A stretch of 64,000 nt of DNA from Heyndrickxia ginsengihumi (GCF_011008565.1 NZ_JAAIWK010000017.1:1-64000), one strand, 5' to 3'. Positions 17,921 to 25,772 are shown, counted from the stretch's first letter. Program-made: numbers and translations. Notes: generated by a model not told the origin, from the letters alone.

Positions 17921-18076
17921 ATGTTATTCTTAAACTCCTCGGTTATTGTTTTTATCGTAGTCACTTTATTAATTCCAAAAAGATTACCTAGATGCAAGTT
18001 ATATACAACTGCACTATTTTCTATCGTGTTAGATTTTATTACTGCAACATTAGTTATCAAAATAGTGGGCTTTTAG
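17921..18076 (+). pseudogene. CBO0543-like N-terminal fragment (51 aa)
   Basis: Reads MLFLNSSVIVFIVVTLL, then IPKRLPRCKLYTTALFSIVLDF, and ends at KIVGF. The IPKRLPRxxLYxTxLFS stretch resembles the loop after the first segment of CBO0543 proteins, and the chain stops after one more hydrophobic segment where full members (about 180 aa) continue. No ribosome site. Probably a truncated copy of the family represented at 4666. Confidence 0.4.
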
Positions 18077-18159
18077 TATTATTTTTCACCCTTCCTTAAA
18101 GAAAAAAGAAGGAATGCATTTTATATAGCCCTCCTCTTTTCATTTTTCCTTTTTCTAAA

Positions 18160-18411
18160 TCACTTTAAAGCAGCATTCACTATTACGACCGCTAATATAA
18201 AACACCAAATATACATATTTAGTTTGTCAGGCAAAAATTTTAAAACCCATATAGACATCATTAGGGTTGCAATGGTAAGGTAATTTCCCCTGTCCTCATA
18301 GTCAAATTTCTTTAAATTTGCAACTAGTATTATATAACCAATTGGCGGCGTTATAAAACAAAAAAAATATAATAGACCTTTTTTTAAGTACCATGGCTGT
18401 TTCTTGTCCAC
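18160..18411 (-). CDS. Small membrane protein (83 aa, hypothetical)
   Basis: Begins (GTG) MDKKQPWYLKKGLLYFFCFITPPIGYIIL and has two or three hydrophobic segments (about 11-30, 43-58, 62-82) with a basic/acidic loop KKFDYEDRGNY. GGAAGG lies 8 bases before the GTG. The KKPWYKK-type head followed by a membrane helix is common in short Bacillus envelope proteins. Function unknown. Confidence 0.6.
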   Translation of the reverse strand: MDKKQPWYLKKGLLYFFCFITPPIGYIILVANLKKFDYEDRGNYLTIATLMMSIWVLKFLPDKLNMYIWCFILAVVIVNAALK

Positions 18412-18449
18412 AGTATCATCCTTCCCTATGATTTAATATCATTGTACTA

Positions 18450-18611
18450 TCAAATAGGGGGAATCATCATCAATGTTTTTGTAATACCAGTAGCGGCCCA
18501 ATCTGGAATTCCATGGACGAATGTATTGGTACCACGTTTATCTAGATTTTCTGCTGTATCAGAAATTCCAACAAAATTATCCAAGGCTTTTATTAAAGCC
18601 AGTGTTGTCAT
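18450..18611 (-). pseudogene. Gene fragment of unknown family (53 codons)
   Basis: The minus-strand frame reads LIKALDNFVGISDTAENLDKRG, then TNTFVHGIPDWAATGI, which looks like selected protein sequence, but it has no ribosome site and is closed on both sides. Listed as a likely remnant; I cannot name the parent family. Confidence 0.25.
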
Positions 18612-18847
18612 TATATTTTTCCAAACTTTTTTAATTAATGATTTTATCGGTAGTTAATAATCCCTTTTTCAATAGCACTGTCAACTTTTTTCCAGAATAA
18701 AGGTGTTTTATGAAGATGTACGTGCAGATCAAAAAAGTGCATACCCCTTCGAATATGTAATAGTAGAGTCAAAAACCGAATAAAATAGTTGCTTAAATTT
18801 CAAAGGAGTAGTTTGACAAATTAAAAACGCCTACAGCGATATGATTA

Positions 18848-19024
18848 TTATGAATTTGATTTTTTTTGAAATTTACCAACAAAAAACGCAGCACACAGAA
18901 GAAAAATCACACCTAAACTAATACCGATTAACACCGAGTATTCAAATACATTTTTTAGAGCAAAACCACCAGCGATTGATACTATAAATAAGCAAATGAA
19001 GAATACAGTATAATTATTTTTCAT
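18848..19024 (-). CDS. Two-TM small membrane protein (58 aa)
   Basis: MKNNYTVFFICLFIVSIAGGFALKN, then a second hydrophobic segment VLIGISLGVIFLLCAAFFVG and a basic tail KFQKKSNS. AAAGGGGA sits 7 bases before the ATG. A typical hairpin-membrane peptide of unknown function; short enough to be missed by standard calling. It is the last apparent chromosomal gene before the prophage. Confidence 0.6.
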   Translation of the reverse strand: MKNNYTVFFICLFIVSIAGGFALKNVFEYSVLIGISLGVIFLLCAAFFVGKFQKKSNS

Positions 19025-19419
19025 AATTAAATCCCCTTTTCCAATATTATACTATCTATCTCAAGTTTCTAAAATTCTTTTCTGATTGCTGCCTATTGAT
19101 TTCATCAAATCGTTATTTCCCACTTTTAAACGAATACTTAAAAATACTAATTACTATAAATCTCTATTCACTGACTAGACATGCACACACCCTCTTACTG
19201 CTAGAATCTAATGCAGGCATGAGATATGTATAGGAAAGATTAAGAGATGAAGTCTTCAAATAGATACAGATGTTTAATCACATTTTAGGAAAAAAAATAA
19301 AGAAGGATCAATAATTTGAGGAATATATGAAAAATGTGCTTGAATGTTTTTTAAAAATTAGGCAATCTTCGGGCAGTTCTATAATCAAGGATCAAACTAA
19401 TAAAAATGCCTAAATAATA
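19025..19419. other. Intergenic before attL
   Basis: No gene recognised; AT-rich, with short broken frames. Confidence 0.4.
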
Positions 19420-19452
19420 AAACCCCTCAATACCAGAGGTATCAAGGGGTTT
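19420..19452 (-). terminator. Displaced glnA terminator at left end
   Basis: Nested stems AAACCCCT/AGGGGTTT and AATACC/GGTAT. Compared with the copy at 59604-59636, the outer pairs differ in a compensatory way (A-T here, G-C there), so both copies still fold. On the minus strand it is followed by TTTTATTATTT. Confidence 0.75.
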
Positions 19453-19516
19453 ATGTATTAATACATTTGCATGTATTGTTCTCTTTCCCAAGGGTGAACT
19501 TGTGTACGGAACATAT
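19451..19516. repeat. attL, 66-bp direct repeat of glnA 3' end
   Basis: Identical over 66 bases to 59634-59699. It encodes (minus strand) the last 18 codons and stop of GlnA but has no upstream glnA here. It marks the left edge of the integrated element. Confidence 0.93.
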
Positions 19517-19614
19517 TTTTTCTCTTTTTAATTTAATATTAACCTCCATAATTCTTGATTTAATCATATTTTGAGATAGTATCCTTCATAAAAAATAATT
19601 ATCTTTTATATTTT

Positions 19615-19646
19615 TGTGGGTGATTTGTGGGTGATTTTGTGGGTGA
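19615..19646 (+). repeat. Left arm-type integrase sites (3 x TGTGGGTGA)
   Basis: Copies at 19615-19623, 19626-19634 and 19638-19646, 99 bases inside attL. The same 9-mer occurs twice directly and once inverted just inside attR. Spacing near one helical turn is typical of arm-type sites bound by the integrase N-terminal domain. Confidence 0.75.
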
Positions 19647-19710
19647 TCTAAATAAAATTTTATTAATAAAAAAACTATGTTTCTATTTATCAATAAGGAT
19701 TCCAACACTA

Positions 19711-19740
19711 TTGACAATACATTTATTTGGTTTAATTTAT
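19711..19740 (+). promoter_or_regulatory. Possible sigma-A promoter
   Basis: TTGACA at 19711-19716 followed by a TAATTT-like -10 about 16-17 bases later, ahead of the gene at 19791. The -10 match is modest. Confidence 0.4.
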
Positions 19741-19790
19741 TAGATAAGAAAGGCGATGAGTTAATATTATAGATTATAGGGAGGAGAAAG

Positions 19791-20174
19791 ATGAGTTTTG
19801 ACACTATTATACCCTTACAGCGTCTACAACAAATGCAACAGGCACAAGCTGTGGCAGGGAGAAAATTGATTCTTAAGCAGACGGTATCGACTGCAGATCT
19901 GTGGGTAACTGGGATTGGGGTAACCTTAGCGATTCCAACATTATCTCTTTCTTGCTGGGCTCTAATTGTTTATTTCGCAATTAAAGAAATGGTTAGGAAA
20001 ACATATCTTGTAAGGAATGTAGCAACTGGGGGGAAATTCAGAGTATATAAAGATGATTTTAAACAATATAAGAAGCAATTTAAACATAAAGAAAAAGAAA
20101 TACGTACTATTTTGGATTTAGAGAAAAAAGCGGAAATGCTTAGCGAGATTGTTAAAGACACAACTGAAAAATGA
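19791..20174 (+). CDS. Membrane-anchored protein, unknown (127 aa)
   Basis: Hydrophilic N-terminus with a Gln-rich stretch (LQRLQQMQQAQAVAG), one or two hydrophobic segments around residues 39-64 (GIGVTLAIPTLSLSCWALIVYFAI), then a Lys-rich helical tail (KQYKKQFKHKEKEI). GGGAGGAG lies 6 bases before the ATG. It is the first gene inside the left end and reads out of the phage structural direction, so it may be a lysogenic-conversion gene. No family recognised. Its stop overlaps the start of the next frame (ATGA). Confidence 0.65.
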   Translation: MSFDTIIPLQRLQQMQQAQAVAGRKLILKQTVSTADLWVTGIGVTLAIPTLSLSCWALIVYFAIKEMVRKTYLVRNVATGGKFRVYKDDFKQYKKQFKHKEKEIRTILDLEKKAEMLSEIVKDTTEK

Positions 20175-20528
20175 TCCTTAGTTTAAAAGATATTTTAAAT
20201 TCCACTATTTTTTCATATTTAGGAAATTTAATTGGTGGTTTTACTACAACAAAGTGTTGTCTATTTTCACCAAAAAAGAAAGGAAAAATTTTTCATTAGA
20301 TTTTCAATCAGCTTTATTATATTTATGATAATCTTAGGATTAATAATGCCATTTTTAAGTCTCGTTAATTGCCGTTACTCTTACTGGAGTATTTTCTACA
20401 TTGTGAATAAACGAAGAAAACTGACTTTATTATTTTCAAAGCTAGAAAAAATAATTAATATGTGCTCTAAAAAAGAAAGCTCTCGTAAAATTGAGAGCTT
20501 TCTCCACAAGAGAAATAATGATGAATGA
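20171..20528 (+). pseudogene. Small membrane protein gene, apparently frameshifted
   Basis: An ATG at 20171 overlaps the TGA of the previous gene and reads MILSLKDILNSTIFSYLGN to a TAG near 20299. A shift of frame in the A-rich stretch near 20270-20285 would continue into FFIRFSISFIIFMIILGLIMPF, a clear membrane segment, and a Lys-rich tail to 20528. Translational coupling plus continuity of character suggest one gene broken by a single-base indel. The alternative is two tiny genes. Confidence 0.35.
20475..20502. terminator. Hairpin GAAAGCTCTC/GAGAGCTTTC
   Basis: Ten-bp perfect stem with an 8-base loop. The A-run 5' of it would give a T-tract on the minus strand, as for the other hairpins in this zone. 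Confidence 0.5.
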
Positions 20529-20752
20529 ATGATTACACTTATTTTATAATGAATACATTTACCTTACAATTGCATATTATTATTTACATAAATTTACCAA
20601 TAAATAATAAGAAAATTTGGTTATCTCTCTATGAATTAAAAGGATTATGCATAGAACTCCACCAAATATGCTTCTACACTTTTAGGAGCTTATCTGTGAA
20701 GGTAATATGGAGAACCTATGTATATATTTCCTATATAAAAATCAAATTATAC

Positions 20753-20828
20753 AAAAAAGCAGAAATATTTCCACTCCACAAAAAACAAGCCCCATCAATG
20801 GGGAAATGGAGCTGAAAATTGGAAGTGA
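20753..20828 (-). ncRNA. Repeat small-RNA module 1
   Basis: Minus-strand promoter-like pair TTGCTT (20863-20858), 17 bases, TATGAT (20840-20835). A short AT-rich 5' part is followed by a CCCC/GGGG hairpin and the conserved end hairpin GTGGAA/TTCTGC plus six T. It aligns along its length with modules at 21846, 22367 and 22718. No reading frame. RNA function is inferred from promoter-to-terminator layout only. Confidence 0.5.
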
Positions 20829-21037
20829 CACTTCATCATATGTTACTCAATATTGTAAAGCAATCCTTTAAACGCCCATTTTTATAAATAAAAAAAACAT
20901 CATAAGAGCCATAGATATTAAAAAAATTAATTATATAATTAACTTATCTGTTTTTTTATCCTGCATACAATTTGTAAACTATTATTGGGCTTAAATATAA
21001 ATTAATACCTAGAAATTATATCTTAGGAGGTTAAATC

Positions 21038-21469
21038 ATGCACCACATATTTATATTTTTTCATGTACTAAGTGCTTTATTATTAGGATCATTTATTGTC
21101 TTTCCTTTTATTATTATGCGCTTTAATGATCTTTCCCTGTTAGAACAAAGAAAAGTATCTAACACTTTGTTGTTCTTTGTTAAAGTAGGAGAAATTTCAT
21201 TAATTGTATTGCTGTTTACGGGCACTGCGATGCTCAGTGAATTTGGTAAAATGTCTGCATCATTATGGGTTACTACATCTAGTATTTTACTATTTATTAT
21301 TGGAGCCTTACTTGGTATGATGCATAGTAAATTAAAGGCATTGAATTCCCTAAATCTGGACAAATTTCAAATCTACAAATACTATAAAAGATTACGGATT
21401 TATAGTTGGATAACAATGCTATCTGTTGTTTTAGCCATTTTAGTTATGACTAATCCTGAGATTTTATAA
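21038..21469 (+). CDS. Four-TM membrane protein (143 aa), lysogenic cargo
   Basis: Four hydrophobic segments (about 3-25, 45-64, 75-95, 120-138). It starts MHHIFIFFHVLSALLLGSF, a His-containing first helix like that in CopD/DUF2269-type membrane proteins, with a second conserved-looking FFVKVGEISLIVLLFTG. GGAGG lies 8 bases before the ATG and a 10-bp terminator follows at 21544. It reads opposite to the phage late genes, so it is probably expressed in the lysogen. Role unknown. Confidence 0.7.
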   Translation: MHHIFIFFHVLSALLLGSFIVFPFIIMRFNDLSLLEQRKVSNTLLFFVKVGEISLIVLLFTGTAMLSEFGKMSASLWVTTSSILLFIIGALLGMMHSKLKALNSLNLDKFQIYKYYKRLRIYSWITMLSVVLAILVMTNPEIL

Positions 21470-21543
21470 AAATATATCGGAGAATGAACTCCATAAAAGA
21501 ATTAAGAAAACATATAATTGACCAGAAGAATAAACAAGAAATG

Positions 21544-21573
21544 AAGCCCTTCCTGAATGAGGAAGGGCTTTTC
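21544..21573. terminator. Terminator with late-operon-like flank
   Basis: AAGCCCTTCC/GGAAGGGCTT stem followed by TTTT on the plus strand. The adjoining CAGTAGTGAGTGG matches the sequence beside the lysis-operon terminator at 25741, suggesting a duplicated operon end. Confidence 0.7.
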
Positions 21574-21845
21574 AGTAGTGAGTGGAGCAAATTTATAATG
21601 TCCATAAATAATTAAATTATTCGTTCTGGAGAAATGAAAAAGAAGGAGAATCTCTCCTACTCCCATCCTTCAGGTGCCTATTTAGTTTCCACCAAGTCAC
21701 ATTAGTTAACTTTAATATATAATGTGATATTTTAATCATCAATAAAAAATCCCCCACAAATGTGAGGGGTTTTTTACGCGGAGAATGACATAGAAACCTT
21801 ATTACATTTATTTCCATATAAAAATTAAATCATACATTTTATACC

Positions 21846-21927
21846 AAAAAAGAAGCAAGACAATTCCTGCTCCTAATGAAAAATTCAACTAACTATAGGG
21901 GAGATCCTAGAGTTAAAATAACTATTC
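21846..21927 (-). ncRNA. Repeat small-RNA module 2
   Basis: Promoter-like TTGTTT (21962-21957), 17 bases, TAAGAT (21939-21934). The end hairpin GCAGGA/TCTTGC (one G-U pair) is followed by TTCTTTTTT. The base changes relative to the other copies keep the stem paired. Confidence 0.5.
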
Positions 21928-22366
21928 ATATTAATCTTATATTATCACAGTTCATTAAACAATCCGACAATCTTACCGTTTTTTTATAATTTTCTTGAAA
22001 CTATTTTCATAGAAATAATACTTTAAAATGGTTAAGTTTCAAGCACTAACAAATTACTTAAAATATTTCAAACAACATAGGAGCTCTCATAAAAAACGAG
22101 AATTCTTCCTAAAAGGGAATAATAATAAATAATTACAATAATTCTATAATAACTGAAATTTGCTGACAATTGGTTCCACTCTTTTACATAATTTTACCAA
22201 ATAATAAATAAGCAAATTGCTCCTACTCCAAAAAAATCCCTACATAAGTAGGGCTTATCACAGTGGAAAGTGCTCACAATTATTTTATAACTTTAGACCT
22301 ATTTATGCAATATTGTTGTTCGTAGTCTCTACAATGTTGCTACTCTGTTTATTTGTGAAAGACCCC

Positions 22367-22447
22367 AAAAAAAAAGCAGGATAATCCCTGCGTCTGAACA
22401 AGCACCATCACTAGGGGGAGTTAGGGCTTAAAATAAGAAATGCAACT
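22367..22447 (-). ncRNA. Repeat small-RNA module 3
   Basis: Promoter-like TTGTTT (22482-22477), 17 bases, TATTAT (22459-22454). The end hairpin GCAGG/CCTGC has nine T after it. This is the best preserved of the four modules. Confidence 0.55.
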
Positions 22448-22717
22448 ACTTCCATAATACACTGTTTAATATTATTAAACAATCCGGCAAACACCTATTT
22501 TATAGACAGTAAAAATAGTCCTCCATCTTGGAGAGGACTATTTAAAAGGAGTAGATTCTAATGTAGCACAATTTTATTATTCACATATTTTTAATCATGT
22601 ATTCATGATAATAATAAAACCCATCTCACAAGAGATGAGTTTTAACAAAGGAGAAGACTTGATTAAATCCGTATATCTATATTCTCCATATGAAATCAAA
22701 ATACGCATTGTAAATAT

Positions 22718-22807
22718 AAAAAAAGCAGGACTATATCCTACTTTGCAATAAACAAACCCTGGAAAATGAAAAGGAACAGGGCTTAATTAAGAAAAAAACA
22801 AAACTAT
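22718..22807 (-). ncRNA. Repeat small-RNA module 4
   Basis: TTGTTC at 22842-22837 with a weak -10 at the expected distance. It has a CCCTG/CAGGG inner hairpin and the end hairpin GTAGGA/TCCTGC followed by seven T. The promoter looks decayed. Confidence 0.4.
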
Positions 22808-23099
22808 ATTACATTATTCAATATCATTATATAACCGAACAAAAGCTTATTTTAGGATAGTGGAAAAGTCCTTCTAAAAGTATTTGGATAAAAAAAGTCC
22901 TCTTCCTAAATGAAAGAGGGTGTCACAATGGGCTATTGGAGAACCTTTATTTATAATTACCAAGACCAAAAAATATATACGTCATTTATAAAAATAGCCC
23001 ATCATGGCACTTAGCCCCAAAAGTTAGAGTAGTATATCTAATTTTTTATGTCCAAATATAGTGAGAAATTTAAAATACATCTTGTTATTGAAAATTTTT

Positions 23100-23504
23100 C
23101 TACCACTCTTCACCTTTACTATGATGATGTTTTTTATGTTTCTTTTCGTGTTTATCACAATCGTCACATTCATCTGGAATACCTGGATCAATAACAACAT
23201 TTTTGGTCACTTTTTTATAAACATGCTTTGGAACATTTACAATATGCTTTTTATTAACACGTATAATTGGATGAACGTAGGTAATCTCCCGTTCTACGTA
23301 CGTGTCATTAACAATGTACTCGGGATCACAATAAATAGTAGTATTATTAGTGCTATTAGTATTGTTCGTGTTGTTATTGAGGTCACTAGTATTTAGTAAG
23401 TTATTAGATGTTGTAAACTGATCTAAATAGCTAGAACTACTTGATGTTCTGTAACTATCAGATAACCAAGGTCCATTTGACCCACTTGTCCGATGTTTAC
23501 CCAT
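23100..23504 (-). CDS. CotD-like spore coat protein carried by the prophage
   Basis: A protein of about 134 residues: a Ser/Thr/Asn-rich N-terminal half (STNNTTIY), then EYIVNDTYVEREITYVHPIIRV, a VHP-centred core recalling CotD-type coat proteins, the Cys pair CDDC, and a Lys/His-rich tail. The frame is open to a GTG inside the GGAGGTG ribosome site; ATG 23504 (6-base spacing) is the start. The relation to CotD is by core pattern and composition and is not certain. Its place inside a prophage accessory zone is unusual. Confidence 0.6.
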   Translation of the reverse strand: MGKHRTSGSNGPWLSDSYRTSSSSSYLDQFTTSNNLLNTSDLNNNTNNTNSTNNTTIYCDPEYIVNDTYVEREITYVHPIIRVNKKHIVNVPKHVYKKVTKNVVIDPGIPDECDDCDKHEKKHKKHHHSKGEEW

Positions 23505-23703
23505 TATCGTCACCTCCTTTCATCTTTCTCTATATAAAATGATTTTGGAGAGTGATTTGAAACGAACAAGTGTCTTATAGTAAAAAATTTTATCCAACAA
23601 CATGAAAATGTTCTTTACAACATCCACTAAGAACTATATTTATGTATAAGATTAACCGTCCTGTCTCATATTAATTTAAAATGAACAAAAGGAGGAGATT
23701 TTT

Positions 23704-23853
23704 GTGAGGTTAGCAAAAACTTCAGGAAGAATTACCTATTTAGGATATTCCGCTATCATACTTACAACCATATATACCATTATAATTACTTCTCTTGCAT
23801 TAAAGACAATGAGTATGGTCTCTTATATTTACAAAATCAATACTCAAAAATAA
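23704..23853 (+). CDS. Tiny membrane protein (49 aa), paralogue of 48359
   Basis: GTG start with AAAGGAGGAG 8 bases upstream. The chain reads VRLAKTSGRITYLGYS, then the membrane segment AIILTTIYTIIITSLALKTM and VSYIYKINTQK. The LTTIYT-x-x-I-x-S and V-x-YI pattern matches the 50-aa peptide at 48359 in the same prophage, so the two are paralogues. Size, a single membrane helix and the nearby antisense-type RNA modules fit a type I toxin or holin-like peptide, but this is inference. Confidence 0.65.
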   Translation: MRLAKTSGRITYLGYSAIILTTIYTIIITSLALKTMSMVSYIYKINTQK

Positions 23854-24320
23854 AGAATACAATAATTGCACTTAGGAAATGCTCTCAAAGTTAAATATTC
23901 TACGAGCAAAGTTCTACCCATTATTAATGAATACCAAAAAGTCCCTTGCTAAAGTATGAGTGAGGGGCCTTCTTGGAGGAAAATAAAGGGTATAATAATA
24001 TTTTCGCAATGACAGACAATCAACCATTCATTTAATTCATAATTCTGCACAAATTCGAAATTCAATAAAAGATTAATTAAATACAGTTCCACTGAATATC
24101 AATATCTCCACCCTTTTCTCGGTTCTTCCTGTTATCAAAGTAAAAAAGTCCCTTTCAAATTTGAAAGGGAACACAAAGGTTTATTAGTCAACTTTAATAT
24201 TATAACTAATTAAGAAAAAAATTATACGTTCCAAATAAAAAGTTTCCCCTCACTAAGGCAAGGGGAGATTGTGGAGGAAAACAAGTTATAAATAATCTTC
24301 CCCCACGACAATCAAAATAT
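23854..24320. other. Gene-poor stretch with terminator-like hairpins
   Basis: Hairpins near 23937-23970, 24147-24172 and 24240-24268, each giving a T-tract on the minus strand. The sequences after the first and third (TGGAGGAAAA and CATTTAA blocks) align with one another, suggesting copies of a lysin-gene 3' end. Confidence 0.5.
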
Positions 24321-24503
24321 TCATTTAACCCGAAGTTTTTCACCAACATAGATTGTATATTCCCTGTTTAGTTTATTCCATGATTTAATCTGAGATATGG
24401 ACGATCCGTACTTTTTAGCAAGTCTGGATACAACATCACCTCTGACAACCTTGTGATATTTCTTAGCACTAGATGATGTAGAAGCTGTGCCACTTAAGAA
24501 CAA
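24321..24503 (-). pseudogene. Endolysin remnant: LysM domain only
   Basis: A 60-codon frame carrying one complete LysM repeat (YHKVVRGDVVSRLAKKYGSS to YVGEKLRVK) preceded by a Thr/Ser linker, as at the C-terminus of XlyA-type amidases. There is no catalytic domain and no ribosome site for the TTG that opens the frame. It resembles, but is not identical to, the LysM of the active endolysin at 26215, so it derives from a different, replaced lysin. Confidence 0.75.
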
Positions 24504-24565
24504 AGCATTAACAAATCGTTTGCAGCTTTGTAAACAACCTTACAAATATTCATGCTTGTTAACAA

Positions 24566-24597
24566 AAAACAGCCGGACATTAAGCCCGGATGTTAGA
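24566..24597 (-). terminator. Terminator after the 24-aa peptide gene
   Basis: On the minus strand, CCGGG and CCGG arms with ACA/TGT extension are followed by TTTTTT, starting right after the stop codon. Confidence 0.7.
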
Positions 24598-24672
24598 TTA
24601 AACAAATATGTTCATTATAGAATAACCTAAACATGTTCCCAAAACTATACTAGCTATAAAAAATTTTTTCAT
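24598..24672 (-). CDS. 24-aa membrane peptide
   Basis: MKKFFIASIVLGTCLGYSIMNIFV: a basic start and one membrane helix. AAGGAGG lies 8 bases before the ATG and a terminator starts at the stop codon, so the unit is complete though tiny. Divergent from the bacteriocin-like gene at 24761, with 88 bases between starts. The layout resembles type I toxin genes or small export/immunity helpers. No family recognised. Confidence 0.6.
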   Translation of the reverse strand: MKKFFIASIVLGTCLGYSIMNIFV

Positions 24673-24760
24673 TCTTTTTCCTCCTTCCAATTAAATCCCA
24701 TAAATGTTATATTTTATTTGTATATAAAATAATGAATATTATAAAAAAGAGTGGATGTAA

Positions 24761-25471
24761 ATGAAACGAAAAATTTTTAGTACCCTTGCTTTAGTAGTTT
24801 TGATGTTTGTTGTTACTATTCCTGCAAATGCCAATGAAAATGTAGGAGAAACTTCCAATTTAGAGAGAATGGAAGAGAAAATCGACAACACAGTTGTTAT
24901 AACTGATAAGAAAACAAATAAAAAGTTTGTACAAAAAGCTAAAAATTTAATAGACAATAAAACTGCTAAGTTTAATATTGAAATTAATAAAATACAATTT
25001 TCTGAAACAAAATTAATTAAATACTCTGATGGTGATATTACTTACTATATGGTTAGCATGCCTGTAAAATTACAAGATAGTCATGAGTTAAGTAATGCTT
25101 CTATTATATTTAAAAAAGATGGATCTTTTGTAAGTACAACTGAATTTTATCTTACAAAAAATCAAAATGGTAATTTCCGTATTGCTGAATATACTGACGG
25201 TAACGAAACAGCAATAAAAGATACAGAATATAAGTTTGAAACAGCAGAAGAATTTAGAGCAAATCAACAACTAATTTTAACTAAAGGGTTTAATATTAAT
25301 AAGTTAGCATCATGTTTGGGAATTTCCTCTGCTTTAGCAGGCGCAATTGCTTCTGTATGTGCAGTGGCCTGTGCAGTAACTGCAGGTGCTGGGTGTATAG
25401 CTTGTTTGGGTCTCGCAGCTGGTTTTAATATTGGAGGAAGTGCTGCCTGTATTAAAAGCGCTTGGAAATAA
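24761..25471 (+). CDS. Secreted bacteriocin-like precursor with six-Cys hydrophobic C-domain
   Basis: A 236-residue preprotein. Signal peptide residues 1-24 (KRKIF-ALVVLMFVVTIPANA). A hydrophilic region of about 155 residues (about 25-181) contains a short beta-rich core (YMVSMPVKLQD, ASIIFKKDGSFVSTTEFYL). A 55-residue C-terminal domain (about 182-236) is rich in Gly, Ala and Ser with six Cys (185, 200, 204, 212, 215, 230), resembling the C-terminal peptide of halocin-C8-like bacteriocin precursors. The next gene encodes a two-TM protein 23 bases downstream, fitting an immunity or export partner. Activity is inferred from architecture. Confidence 0.65.
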   Translation: MKRKIFSTLALVVLMFVVTIPANANENVGETSNLERMEEKIDNTVVITDKKTNKKFVQKAKNLIDNKTAKFNIEINKIQFSETKLIKYSDGDITYYMVSMPVKLQDSHELSNASIIFKKDGSFVSTTEFYLTKNQNGNFRIAEYTDGNETAIKDTEYKFETAEEFRANQQLILTKGFNINKLASCLGISSALAGAIASVCAVACAVTAGAGCIACLGLAAGFNIGGSAACIKSAWK

Positions 25472-25494
25472 GGAATTTGTTTGGAGGTATAAAT

Positions 25495-25671
25495 GTGCAT
25501 GGAGATAAAAGTACAGTAATCTATTTACTAATATATTTATTTATTAATGCCATTGGAATTTCACTAAAAAGTATTTGGATAAATATAGTATCTTTATTAC
25601 TTTTGGTTTTTATAGCCATAAGAGCATTAAAAAAATACAGAAAAAATTTAAATACTAATATCAAAAAGTAA
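25495..25671 (+). CDS. Two-TM protein, possible immunity partner
   Basis: 58 residues from GTG 25495 (GGAGGT 6 bases upstream; the open frame before it is not used). It has two hydrophobic segments (about 7-22 and 25-43) and a very basic tail KKYRKNLNTNIKK. It lies 23 bases after the bacteriocin-like gene, ahead of a shared terminator, so it is very likely cotranscribed. Small basic two-helix proteins are a usual form of bacteriocin self-immunity; this is inference from position. Confidence 0.6.
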   Translation: MHGDKSTVIYLLIYLFINAIGISLKSIWINIVSLLLLVFIAIRALKKYRKNLNTNIKK

Positions 25672-25740
25672 TGTTTTAGAAACAGATTAAATTACTACAC
25701 TTAGAGAATAGACAGCCTAAATATTAGTTTTATTTTTAAA

Positions 25741-25772
25741 AAAGAGCTCCCACAGATGTGAGGGCTCTTTCA
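25741..25772. terminator. Bidirectional terminator between cargo and lysis operons
   Basis: AAAGAGC and GCTCTTT arms with CCCACA/TGTG inside. T-tracts on both strands; it ends the bacteriocin-like unit (plus) and the late operon (minus). Confidence 0.75.

Larger units (their letters stand above)
21573..23099. other. Gene-poor zone of repeated hairpins
   Basis: No protein gene recognised over 1.5 kb. It holds RNA modules 2-4 and terminator-shaped hairpins near 21750, 22235, 22505, 22614 and 22885, most with the T-tract on the minus strand. Conserved GGAGAACCTT-like boxes precede modules 1, 2 and 4 and recur near 22938. Confidence 0.6.

Noticed and set aside
20525-20815. 96-codon plus-strand frame spanning RNA module 1
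   Set aside because: No ribosome site and low-complexity aromatic/Lys sequence; it runs through the conserved hairpin module.
21573-23099. CRISPR-like array
   Set aside because: The repeats are long, divergent and irregularly spaced, with no short identical repeat-spacer alternation and no cas genes.
23061-23396. 111-codon hydrophobic plus-strand frame
   Set aside because: Antisense of the coat-like gene at 23100; no start signal.
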